DNA from: an uncultured Lachnospiraceae bacterium
Lineage (GTDB): Bacteria; Bacillota; Clostridia; Lachnospirales; Lachnospiraceae
Direction: 5' to 3'
Assembly: GCA_900554205.1 (NCBI GenBank)
Contig: USGM01000027.1
Coordinates: 1-29,950 of the forward strand
DNA: 29,950 nt
Below are positions 1-7,124 of the stretch, in pieces. A program made the translations under genes and the position numbers. Within the stretch, counting starts at the first letter, position 1. Every line of letters begins with the position of its first letter. The notes under the pieces were generated by a model. It searched no databases, was not told where the DNA came from, and was given only the letters and a program-made list of their open reading frames with translations.

Positions 1-285
1 CTCTGCAAGAGCTTCATAAATGATGGAAGCCTTGGAAAGACCGACGGAGGGGCGTGCTTCGGGGTGGTTGTTTATCATAACACAGTACGGACGCAGATCG
101 CTCTTGTCCTCGCTGACCTTTTCGCCCGTCAGTGGATTGATAGGACCGTTCACTACTTCGTTCTTGTTCAGCCCGTCGCCATTGACATCGGGCGCATCGG
201 GAGATTTTTCTTCATCCTTGTCGCAGCCTGCAAACAGGCACAGCACCATCAGAATTGAAAGAACGAATGCCAGTATTCTCTTCAA
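1..285 (-). CDS. DUF3048 (YerB-like) lipoprotein, N-terminal part only
   Basis: The first 95 codons of a gene that continues past the left edge. The start is TTG at 285, preceded by a GAGGTG ribosome binding site 7 bases upstream. The product begins MKRILAF, has a hydrophobic signal segment and a lipobox ending LFAGC (Cys21), so it should be a lipid-anchored surface protein. After a short acidic linker come PLTGEKV and then LRPYCVMINNHPEARPSVGL and ASIIYEALAE, the typical opening of the DUF3048 family; the molecular role of that family is unknown. A loop reading DVNGDGLNKNE loosely resembles a calcium-binding EF-hand but lacks correct spacing of the final Glu. A paralogue lies at 18564-19706. 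The gene has its own strong promoter (335-363), so it is probably a transcription unit separate from the polysaccharide genes upstream. Family assignment is firm; the C-terminal domain cannot be seen. Confidence 0.9.
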   Translation of the reverse strand, partial: MKRILAFVLSILMVLCLFAGCDKDEEKSPDAPDVNGDGLNKNEVVNGPINPLTGEKVSEDKSDLRPYCVMINNHPEARPSVGLSKASIIYEALAE

Positions 286-334
286 ATTAAAACACCTCAC
301 ATTTTGTAGATTTGCTTGGAAATATGGCTAATTA

Positions 335-363
335 ATTATACTATTTGCAGGGCATATTGTCAA
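335..363 (-). promoter_or_regulatory. Perfect consensus sigma-A promoter for the left-edge DUF3048 gene
   Basis: On the minus strand a TTGACA -35 box (358-363) and a TATAAT -10 box (335-340) are separated by exactly 17 bases, matching the housekeeping sigma consensus at all 12 positions. Transcription would start near 328, giving a leader of about 43 bases to the TTG start at 285. The promoter lies inside the last codons of the upstream gene (341-946), whose TAG stop directly abuts the -10 box. Seen directly in sequence; activity is inferred. Confidence 0.85.
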
Positions 364-946
364 ACGGCCGGAATACAAACGCCGCCCCCTGAATCAGAAA
401 AAAGCCGATCAGCACACCGTTTATCATGCTGTCAAACAGCGCCTTCCCCGTCTCCGGTGTATAATCAGTGACATAGAAGCTCCCGAACATTACCAGAAAC
501 CACAGCGGCCAGACTGCCTCGTTTCTGGAAAGCATCATGCAGACAAGCATAATACACCATATGCAAAAAAACGGCTTTCCCACATGCAGCATCTGCTTTT
601 CAACCACAAGCCTGTAAAACAGCCGGATCAGAATATATCCGTAAATGCCTACATTCAGAACTGCCGTCAGCCATCTGCCCTGATAGGGATAATTCGTTTT
701 TCCCCATAAATATGCAAGCGTTCCCCCGACCAGAAAAACGCCTGTCCAGATATAGTACGGCAGCTTCAGAAAATCCTTCAGCGAATAGGCGCTCAATATG
801 ATTGCCGCCATGAGAAGCCCCATACAGTTCACCGCTGTCATCTGTATACGTCCATCCGCGCTTCCCCTGATCTGATCGATCACGCAGAACCCGACGAAGC
901 ATAGTGTATAAATGATTTTCCTGCAGTTCAAAGCCTTCGCTGTCAT
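341..946 (-). CDS. Polytopic membrane protein, probable truncated O-antigen-ligase/polymerase-like protein
   Basis: Encodes 201 residues with about six hydrophobic segments, including the starts around IIYTLCFVGF, GLLMAAIILSAY and IWTGVFLVGGTLAYLWG. It starts at ATG with AGG 8 bases upstream, 16 bases after the stop of the preceding GT-C-like gene, so it is the last gene of the polysaccharide operon. The chain stops at FVFRPFDNMPCK. From memory, O-antigen-ligase-like membrane proteins of Lachnospiraceae continue past an RP(Y/F)D motif for several hundred residues with a second block of membrane helices, so this may be the N-terminal third of such a protein, cut where the promoter for the next gene begins. 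I cannot exclude a naturally short protein. No catalytic residues can be named. Existence of the ORF is likely; the function is a weak inference. Confidence 0.6.
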   Translation of the reverse strand: MTAKALNCRKIIYTLCFVGFCVIDQIRGSADGRIQMTAVNCMGLLMAAIILSAYSLKDFLKLPYYIWTGVFLVGGTLAYLWGKTNYPYQGRWLTAVLNVGIYGYILIRLFYRLVVEKQMLHVGKPFFCIWCIMLVCMMLSRNEAVWPLWFLVMFGSFYVTDYTPETGKALFDSMINGVLIGFFLIQGAAFVFRPFDNMPCK

Positions 947-962
947 AAATACTACCTGTCCT

Positions 963-2684
963 TCACTGTTTTCTCCTCATGAGCAGGCAATAGGTATTCT
1001 CCGCAGTCCCGGTCTGCTCATAATTTTCCTGAATCCACTGTCTGACCTCCGGCTGTATCTCGGCAGCATTCCCTTCCCACATTTCGCGGTCTGCCACAAC
1101 AAACTCCGGCATCTTATCAGTATTTATGTCAAAATATGCAAGATACCTTTGATCGTACACCGGCGTGCTGATCGTCGAAGCGCTGCACACCTGCTGCTCT
1201 CCCATGAGATAGATCAGCGTATGGTAACCAATATACCATATCTTACTGTCCTGTGGAAGATTTTCCGTCAAAAAATCATACTCTGCATTCAATCCATAGC
1301 CTGTCGAATATGGCGCGTATATATATTTGGCCGCACCGTCGAGCACCTTCTGCTTTACTACAAAAACATTCTCCCGGTTAAAGCCGCCATCCCTCACAAG
1401 GTAGGTTCTCGCCCCGATCAGCGTCAAGCACCAGAGGAGCAGCATCACCGTCACTCGCTTACTCCCATGGGTTTTCCTCACCCACCACAAAAAGGCACAG
1501 AGCATTCCGGGCAGCAGATGCACCAGTGATGCCTTCACATCCAGATTCGTCAGCAGCAAAACCGAGACCAGTGCTGTCAGCGCCGGAATCCAGCCCGCTT
1601 GAAACAGAACCTTCCCCGTCTCGTCCTCATCATCCCTCTTTGTGTAGCAAAAATAAAGCACTCCACCCATTGCAAAAAGAATCAGATAGTGAATCTGTGG
1701 ATGGACATTTGCCACCTTTCCCTGCAACCACAGCCTGATCTGGTCTGCAAGTGCCGCAAAAAGAAAGAGCCACGCAAATACCGTCCCCGCTTCCGTCTTC
1801 TCTTTTCTCATCCGGCGGAGCAGAATAATGATTCCCGTAGCAGCACCGCCTGCCAGCGCATAGCGGACAAGATAGCCCGCAATCTCAGGCAATTCGCCCA
1901 TATAAGCGGCCAGCTTCTCTCCCATACCGGCAGAATGTTCCCCGTCCGCCAGAATATAGCCAACGCACGCAATCAGCTCAGACAGTGGCATGTGGAAAAG
2001 CAGATAAGCCATAAAAAAGACTGCTGCCAGAACGCACTCCCCGGCAAAAAGCACTGTGCCGGCATGCTTTTTCTTCCCAGGATTCTTATTTTCCAGTTTC
2101 CATAATACGACCACATAAATAGGAAAGAGCAGAACACAGGAAGGGTAAGCCAGCACCTCGAGCACCATAAAAAGTCCCGCCGCCGCGCAATAGCGTTTTT
2201 TCAACGTCCTGCTGTATTGCAGAACACACAGGAACACCATGAGCAGAAGCCAGATCTGCTGATTGGCAAATTCTGGTGTCACAATTCCCTTGGGCAGCGT
2301 ATGAAAAACGATTAACGCGCTGAGAAAGCCCGCCTTGTCGCCGTAGATCTTCCGGATCACGAAAAACCAGCTGACGCTGACAGCCAGCTGGCACAATACG
2401 CCCACGCCTCTGAGGTATAGTACCAGATATTCGCTGTTCCCCTTACACAGTAAGAACAGCTTAGTCAGAAGCGCCGGCAGCAGTGCAGACGTCTGGTGGG
2501 GCTCCCATACCTCCTTCACCAGAATATCCCCACGGGCAATGCGGTATGCCAGCGTCACTGCATATTGTTCATCGATATCCAGACCGATAATCAGACTTCT
2601 GACGACCGCAACCGCCGATAAGCCCAGCAAGGTCAGCACAGCAAGCAACCATATGAGATTTTCTCTTTTTGTTCTGTCCTTCAT
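963..2684 (-). CDS. GT-C-like polytopic membrane glycosyltransferase or mannosyltransferase-type protein
   Basis: About 573 residues with roughly eleven hydrophobic segments, starting with a positively charged MKDRTKRENL head and a first helix. The first external loop carries GLDIDEQYA, an acidic D-x-D-E motif, followed by ARGDILVKEVWEPHQTS and a second helix. That layout (acidic pair just after helix 1, then PHQT) is the pattern of lipid-phosphate-sugar-dependent GT-C enzymes such as ArnT/PMT-like families. The C-terminal about 120 residues look extracytoplasmic (DFLTENLPQDSKIWYIGYHT, PEFVVADREMWEG). ATG at 2684 is given as the start; a TTG at 2696 in the same frame is equally possible because neither has a strong ribosome binding site. 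It sits 23 bases after the TP-repeat lipoprotein gene. The substrate is unknown; it may transfer a sugar from a polyprenyl-phosphate donor onto the polysaccharide outside the membrane. Confidence 0.7.
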   Translation of the reverse strand: MKDRTKRENLIWLLAVLTLLGLSAVAVVRSLIIGLDIDEQYAVTLAYRIARGDILVKEVWEPHQTSALLPALLTKLFLLCKGNSEYLVLYLRGVGVLCQLAVSVSWFFVIRKIYGDKAGFLSALIVFHTLPKGIVTPEFANQQIWLLLMVFLCVLQYSRTLKKRYCAAAGLFMVLEVLAYPSCVLLFPIYVVVLWKLENKNPGKKKHAGTVLFAGECVLAAVFFMAYLLFHMPLSELIACVGYILADGEHSAGMGEKLAAYMGELPEIAGYLVRYALAGGAATGIIILLRRMRKEKTEAGTVFAWLFLFAALADQIRLWLQGKVANVHPQIHYLILFAMGGVLYFCYTKRDDEDETGKVLFQAGWIPALTALVSVLLLTNLDVKASLVHLLPGMLCAFLWWVRKTHGSKRVTVMLLLWCLTLIGARTYLVRDGGFNRENVFVVKQKVLDGAAKYIYAPYSTGYGLNAEYDFLTENLPQDSKIWYIGYHTLIYLMGEQQVCSASTISTPVYDQRYLAYFDINTDKMPEFVVADREMWEGNAAEIQPEVRQWIQENYEQTGTAENTYCLLMRRKQ

Positions 2685-2707
2685 CCCAACAATCAATCTT
2701 CTTTCAA

Positions 2708-3829
2708 TTACATAATATCATCCGACCAGTCAATGTCTACATCTCCTGTACTCGGTGTCGGCGCAGGGGTAGGTTCCGGCGTCGGTTCTGGCGTAGGTTC
2801 CGGGGTCGGCACCGGCGTAGGTTCCGGTGTCGGTGCAGGCGTTACAACCGGCTCAGGCTCCGGAGTAGGCACAGGCGTTGGCACGGGAGTAGGTACCGGG
2901 GTTGCCGTAGCCGCGGGTTTCGGGGTTGCCGTCGGCTTCGGAGTAGCCGTCGGTTTCGGAGTAGCCGTCGGTTTCGGAGTAACCGTGGGCTGCTGTGTAG
3001 GTTCCGGCGTTGCCTCCACGACATTTCCCTGCTCGTCGTACACCGTCTCGGTAATCTCATATGCAAAGCTGTCCTTCATGCTCCAGAGGTCAAACGGATC
3101 TTCCTCGCCTCTGCCCTTTCTCTGGGCAATGGTATATTCCCCATTCAGAACGCCCTGCACATATTTTCCTGTCTCATGGCGGATGTCTCCCGTTGCACTG
3201 TCAAACTGCCACTGCTCGTAGGCGCCGTCGTAGTTCACGCCATCCGTGCCCGCTATCACAAGGCGCACCAGCGTTGCCTGCTGCCGCAGCAAGGTCATTG
3301 TCTCCCCACTGGAAAAATTCACAATCGTAAAAAGCTTTCCGTCCATGTCCTCTCCGATGAGTACAGTGAGCAGAATCTCCTCTCCCTTCTGGAGTGTATA
3401 TTCCCTGCTGCCCGCGAGCAAATTCGTTGCAAGTGCGCCATACCATGCCTCATTTGTAATCATGTGGATCGCTTCGCCATAATATTCTTCCACCTCAAGG
3501 TTCTGATACATTGTGGAAAGCATATCCAATGCATTCTGCTCCGCTTCCTCCGTGAGGCTTCCTGTGCTGTACTGCACCTGAAGCTCCGCCTCTCCGGCCG
3601 GGATCTCCTCGACCGGAATCGAAGGTGTATCGCCATTTTCGCCAGACGCTGTGCTCTCAGGGGCGCCCGTTTCTGTTCCAATCGGCTCTGCCGAGGGCAG
3701 TATCGGCGTCAGCACAGGGGAATTGCTTCCGTCACCGCACCCCGTCAAAAGCAAGATCATCACAGCAGCGCATGTCAGCAATGTCTTGCTTTCAATTCTG
3801 TTTCTCCATCTGTTTTCGTTCTTTTTCAT
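2708..3829 (-). CDS. Lipoprotein with long Thr-Pro repeat tail
   Basis: 373 residues. A signal segment ends in LLLTGC (Cys31), a clear lipobox. Residues 36 to about 90 are a low-complexity Pro/Glu/Thr linker. Residues about 90 to 270 form a globular domain that I do not recognise, with YYGEAIHMITNEAWYGALATN and LWSMKDSFAYEITETVYDEQG. Residues about 274 to 359 are an 86-residue T-P-x-P tract, and the chain ends with an acidic DVDIDWSDDIM. The start is placed at ATG 3829 because GAGG lies 6 bases upstream; an upstream in-frame ATG (3841) overlaps the preceding stop as ATGA but has no good site. Translational coupling to the glucosaminidase gene is likely, and the two are probable partners. The protein would be membrane-anchored at its N terminus, with the extended Pro-rich arm spanning or entering the cell wall. 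Function unknown. Confidence 0.85.
   Translation of the reverse strand: MKKNENRWRNRIESKTLLTCAAVMILLLTGCGDGSNSPVLTPILPSAEPIGTETGAPESTASGENGDTPSIPVEEIPAGEAELQVQYSTGSLTEEAEQNALDMLSTMYQNLEVEEYYGEAIHMITNEAWYGALATNLLAGSREYTLQKGEEILLTVLIGEDMDGKLFTIVNFSSGETMTLLRQQATLVRLVIAGTDGVNYDGAYEQWQFDSATGDIRHETGKYVQGVLNGEYTIAQRKGRGEEDPFDLWSMKDSFAYEITETVYDEQGNVVEATPEPTQQPTVTPKPTATPKPTATPKPTATPKPAATATPVPTPVPTPVPTPEPEPVVTPAPTPEPTPVPTPEPTPEPTPEPTPAPTPSTGDVDIDWSDDIM
2753..3010 (-). repeat. In-gene tandem repeats encoding (T-P-x-P)n
   Basis: Within the lipoprotein gene, about 258 bases encode repeated TPKPTA units and then TPVPTP/TPEPTP units. At the DNA level the first part contains near-identical 18-base units (on the + strand gagtagccgtcggtttcg, two adjacent exact copies around 2940-2979, flanked by degenerate copies); the remainder is a mix of 6- and 12-base units. 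Such tracts are prone to slippage and length variation. Seen directly. Confidence 0.85.
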
Positions 3830-3837
3830 TTGATTCC

Positions 3838-6045
3838 TCATTCTGTCTCTGTCGCCGCCTTCTCTTCGAGGGCATCTGCATCGGTTATCAGCTTCGTGAG
3901 AAATTCATAGGCGGAGCTTCCCGGCTCATACTTTCCTCCGGCAAGAAGCTGTTCTGCCAGCGAATAAATACTCCTCGCCTTTGGAGGACCGTAAAGCGTG
4001 ATCTCTGCGCCATCCTTCTCGAGAATCAGATATCCACGGAAGGCAAATTCTGTCTTATATTGTGCTGCCGGCAGACCTACCAGTACAGAGGTATAGCGGT
4101 ATCTTCCGTCAACCGTCTCATAAACGACATCCGTGAAGCTGCCGTTTGCGTCCGTCCCGTATGCCATGCCGCTCTGCACCTTCGTCCCTCCCTTTACCAT
4201 CGGAAGAATCGCCCTGTTTGCTTCCGTCATGACAAGCGTTCCGTATTCCTTCAGCCGATAACCGTTGACTCCCTCTGTGGTGAGGCGGTTTCTCAGTTCG
4301 GCAGAAATTCCCGTCTTAAACCGGATTCCCGACTTTCCTGTGATCCGGATAGAGAAGCCGTGATAGGTCAGAAGATCCTCCAGCTCCGGCTGTGGTGTCA
4401 CCACATATCTGCCGTCTGCATAGCCCAGTGTCCAGAGGTACATTCCCAGCGGCACTCCCGTCTCGCTATAGCGGTAAACGACCGCCGATGCCGCTGTTTT
4501 GTCCGCCGCTGTGACCGTGAGGATATTTCCCTGAAGGGTTCCCGCGTAAGCGATTCCGTCCAGCCAGACTGTGCTGTCTCCGTACCCCTCCGGCAGCGTC
4601 AGGGAGATGTCCAGCGTTTCCGGCACGGGCTGTTCCTTGCCGGGCTCGGTGCATGCCGTCGGCGGCATGTTCTCAAACACCGGTATCTTGAATACAAAGG
4701 TACTGTCCAGAGAGTTTGCGCTTTCGTATAAACGGCGGATGCTCCTCGCTTCCGTCGTCGGCGCGGTAATGTTCTGCATATACTGATGCGTAAACGGCTT
4801 ATAAGCGCCGTTCGGATTGACATTGAATTTCTGGAGGTACAGCGTATCCTGCCCCTTCTTAATATAGTTGGCAGAGATGAAGTCCGAGCCGCCCAATATG
4901 GACATATAGGAGCTGTTCCAGCCGTGATCTCTCGCATAAGTCAGTCCGCTCTCGATCACCTGTTTGTCAGTGGTTCCCGTCGCGCCGATATTGAAATAGT
5001 TGTAATAGCCCTCAAAACCGGGATAGGCGCCCGAGATCAGCGGCGAAGTGCCCTGTCCCTGCTCCTGGAGAACGCGCGCCGCCAGATGAAACGGGCTGAC
5101 CTCTCTCCCCTCTTCCTTGCCGATATACCAGAACATTTCCGCAAAGGTCATGGTATCCATGCCGGGGGCCGGTTTGCTGTCATTCATGAAGGTATTGTTC
5201 AGGAATTTGTTCATCGCATCCAGCGTGTGATATTCCGCATTGTAGGTGAGCTGTTCAAACTGGAAGATTGCCTGCTCGGTCAGGCTGTTTCGCGGGTCCA
5301 TATAGACCTTGACCGCAGCCTCCGTCGCATAGTACCAGTTTCCGGTATCGTACAGGCCGTTCTTCGTCCAGTCCGGGAGTGTCTTATACACAAGGCTCTT
5401 GCTGCCCTGCATCTCATTATAGATCACCGTCTCCCAGTCGAGTGTCGTGTTCATCTTGACAAAGGTCCAGTTCGGGTGCTGCTGTTTCAGTTGCAGCAGT
5501 GCAGTCTGGTAGCTCGCCGGAAACTGTTCAACGTCCGGGTAGACCGCCTGTCCATCCTCCGCCGCGTAGACCGCCACTCCGGGATTCATGCCGTACATTT
5601 CCTCCCATTCGAGGAAGCGCGAATCGGATACGGCGAGATATGTCCGCGGAACGTACCCGAAGTACTCCGTCTCGTTGCATTCCAGTCTGACGTATTCCCA
5701 GACCTCATAATTTTCATCCACATAAACGTCCTGAATGAACACCTGTTGTCCGCTGAATACCGTCACCGCAACATCCGCATCGTAAGCAGGCAGGCTCCGC
5801 ACCGGAAATTCATCCGCAAGGTATACCAGCGCCATGATCTCCCGCTCCGCCGCAATCGCCTGAAGCGCCGCTCCCGCCTCTTCAAGCCACAGCGCCGTCT
5901 CCTCATCGGCTCCGGCAAAGCTGTGACGTTCCATCGCATATGCAGTTTCAGCCGGGACATGCCCTCCGGCAAGAAGAACCGCCGCCATAATGCCAGCGAT
6001 CACCTTTATGCCCGCTTTCCCTTTCCGTAGCCTGTCTCTTCTCAT
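3838..6045 (-). CDS. Secreted beta-N-acetylglucosaminidase (GH73-like) with SH3-like domain and unknown C-terminal module
   Basis: 735 residues. The start is ATG 6045, with AGGAG 4 bases upstream; an in-frame TTG at 6075 lacks a comparable site. An N-terminal signal helix (IKVIAGIMAAVLLAGG) is followed by a probable SH3b wall-binding domain (about residues 90-140, ending GYVPRTYLAVSD) and by FPASYQTALLQLKQQHPNW, a module common ahead of clostridial glucosaminidases. The catalytic region (about 220-430) carries HLAARVLQEQGQG with probable catalytic Glu328, then YYNYFNIGATG and YIKKGQDTLYLQKFN, all typical of peptidoglycan N-acetylglucosaminidases. Residues about 480-735 hold a beta-rich linker and a module with GIRFKTGIS, KEYGTLVM and FAFRGYLIL that I cannot name. 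It lies between a GT2 gene and the TP-repeat lipoprotein gene (stop overlaps the upstream in-frame ATG). It probably trims peptidoglycan to allow polysaccharide display or attachment; that role is inference. Confidence 0.88.
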   Translation of the reverse strand: MRRDRLRKGKAGIKVIAGIMAAVLLAGGHVPAETAYAMERHSFAGADEETALWLEEAGAALQAIAAEREIMALVYLADEFPVRSLPAYDADVAVTVFSGQQVFIQDVYVDENYEVWEYVRLECNETEYFGYVPRTYLAVSDSRFLEWEEMYGMNPGVAVYAAEDGQAVYPDVEQFPASYQTALLQLKQQHPNWTFVKMNTTLDWETVIYNEMQGSKSLVYKTLPDWTKNGLYDTGNWYYATEAAVKVYMDPRNSLTEQAIFQFEQLTYNAEYHTLDAMNKFLNNTFMNDSKPAPGMDTMTFAEMFWYIGKEEGREVSPFHLAARVLQEQGQGTSPLISGAYPGFEGYYNYFNIGATGTTDKQVIESGLTYARDHGWNSSYMSILGGSDFISANYIKKGQDTLYLQKFNVNPNGAYKPFTHQYMQNITAPTTEARSIRRLYESANSLDSTFVFKIPVFENMPPTACTEPGKEQPVPETLDISLTLPEGYGDSTVWLDGIAYAGTLQGNILTVTAADKTAASAVVYRYSETGVPLGMYLWTLGYADGRYVVTPQPELEDLLTYHGFSIRITGKSGIRFKTGISAELRNRLTTEGVNGYRLKEYGTLVMTEANRAILPMVKGGTKVQSGMAYGTDANGSFTDVVYETVDGRYRYTSVLVGLPAAQYKTEFAFRGYLILEKDGAEITLYGPPKARSIYSLAEQLLAGGKYEPGSSAYEFLTKLITDADALEEKAATETE

Positions 6046-6099
6046 ATGTCTCCTATCCGTCCCATATATCGTCAAGTAATTCTGAATTGCTTCTATATA

Positions 6100-6114
6100 A
6101 GAATAGCATATTCT
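6100..6114. repeat. Small palindrome upstream of the glucosaminidase gene
   Basis: On the minus strand AGAATA-TGC-TATTCT forms a perfect 6-bp inverted repeat with a 3-base centre, about 55 bases upstream of the glucosaminidase start in the 95-base gap after the GT2 gene. Just upstream is a GC-rich hairpin CCGCG-GCA-CGCGG (about 6120-6132). It could be an operator or an mRNA-stability hairpin. No convincing -35/-10 pair accompanies it. Confidence 0.35.
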
Positions 6115-6140
6115 ATGTCCGCGTGCCGCGGCAAATATTG

Positions 6141-7124
6141 TCAGCCGTTTCCTCCGCGCAGCTGCCTATGAATCTTTCGGATTGCGCGGGGTGCAATGGC
6201 AAACAATGTGTGATATAGCTTGTTCTTCTTCGTAAGCAGCGGATTCTGCATCGCCCTCAGCCAGTTCTTCCGCATATAGCGGACAATATTGCAATACACC
6301 CTGTTGCTGCCCGTCATCTGCGAGATCGGAATATGAAGCAGGTATTCCAGCCTTTGGAAAACGCCGAAGCGGAAGGCAGTATCCGTCAGCTGTGGATATT
6401 TCTCCTCCACTATCTTCGCCGCAAAATCGGCGTTCGCAACGCAGTCCGCATAAACCCTCGAAAAGATCTCCCTGCTTTCCTTCCGCGAGTTGCTTCCCAG
6501 CCGGTAAAAGACATGGTAAGCATGTCCCGGTAAGGATGCAATCGGGCCGATTTTGTCCATGAGCCGGATCAGCAGATGAAAGTCCTCATTCAGCATCCCT
6601 ATCGGAAAGTTGTTTTTATCCAAAAACAGGTCACGGCAGATCAGCTTCGTGCAGAAAGAGCAGTCTCCTCTGTGCATCAGGAGCTCCTCCATGAATTTCT
6701 CCGGCTGGATCAGCTCCACACTATCCGGCGGCACGCAGATGTCCGGCAAAAGCTTTCCCTCCGGGTCAATTTCATCTCTCCCGATCTGGGCCGCTTTCAC
6801 GCCGTATGTACAAATCGCATCATACAGTCTCTCATACATATCGCTGTCCACATAGTCATCGCTGTCTACGAATCCCAGATACTCCCCTGTTGCCTTCCGG
6901 ATTCCCAAATTGCGCGCGGAGGAGGAGCCGCCGTTTTCCTTGTGGAACACCTTGATGCGCGAATCCTCCGCTGCAAACTTATCGCAGAGCTCACCGCTCC
7001 CATCTGTAGATCCGTCATCCACAAGCACAATCTCAAGCCCGGAAATCGTCTGTGCCTGCAAAGACCTCACGCAGCGTTCCAGATATTTTTCTGTATTATA
7101 TATCGGCACAATAACACTAATCAA
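6141..7124 (-). CDS. Family 2 glycosyltransferase (EpsJ-like)
   Basis: 327 residues in a GT-A fold. The N terminus ISVIVPIYNTEKYLERCVRSL, VLVDDGSTDGSGELCD, NGGSSSARNLG and GEYLGFVDSDDYVD give the nucleotide-binding Asp and the DxD-type metal-binding motif (SDDYVD at about residue 88). The C-terminal third (IFSRVYADCVANADFA, YMRKNWLRAM) is the helical region usual in EpsJ/EpsH-type enzymes. It should add one sugar from a nucleotide-sugar donor to the lipid-linked repeat unit on the cytoplasmic side. The start is TTG 7124, overlapping the end of the upstream GT4 gene by 8 bp; AAGGGGA lies about 8 bases before it. An ATG slightly upstream is out of frame. The donor and acceptor sugars cannot be told from sequence. 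Confidence 0.93.
   Translation of the reverse strand: MISVIVPIYNTEKYLERCVRSLQAQTISGLEIVLVDDGSTDGSGELCDKFAAEDSRIKVFHKENGGSSSARNLGIRKATGEYLGFVDSDDYVDSDMYERLYDAICTYGVKAAQIGRDEIDPEGKLLPDICVPPDSVELIQPEKFMEELLMHRGDCSFCTKLICRDLFLDKNNFPIGMLNEDFHLLIRLMDKIGPIASLPGHAYHVFYRLGSNSRKESREIFSRVYADCVANADFAAKIVEEKYPQLTDTAFRFGVFQRLEYLLHIPISQMTGSNRVYCNIVRYMRKNWLRAMQNPLLTKKNKLYHTLFAIAPRAIRKIHRQLRGGNG

Noticed and set aside
200..235. EF-hand or dockerin-like loop DVNGDGLNKNE in the left-edge lipoprotein
   Set aside because: The terminal Glu is one position early and there is no second repeat, so calcium binding is not supported.
2669..3910. Arg-rich or Gly/Val-rich + strand frames opposite the lipoprotein gene, and an array-like repeat that could be taken for a CRISPR
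   Set aside because: The repeat has no unique spacers and is explained by the T-P-x-P coding repeats of the lipoprotein; the reverse frames simply mirror it.
4786..6030. Long open frame of about 414 codons on the + strand opposite the glucosaminidase gene
   Set aside because: Composition is Arg/His/Leu-rich with no domain, signal or ribosome site, while the minus-strand frame has clear domains. It is a shadow of high-GC third positions.
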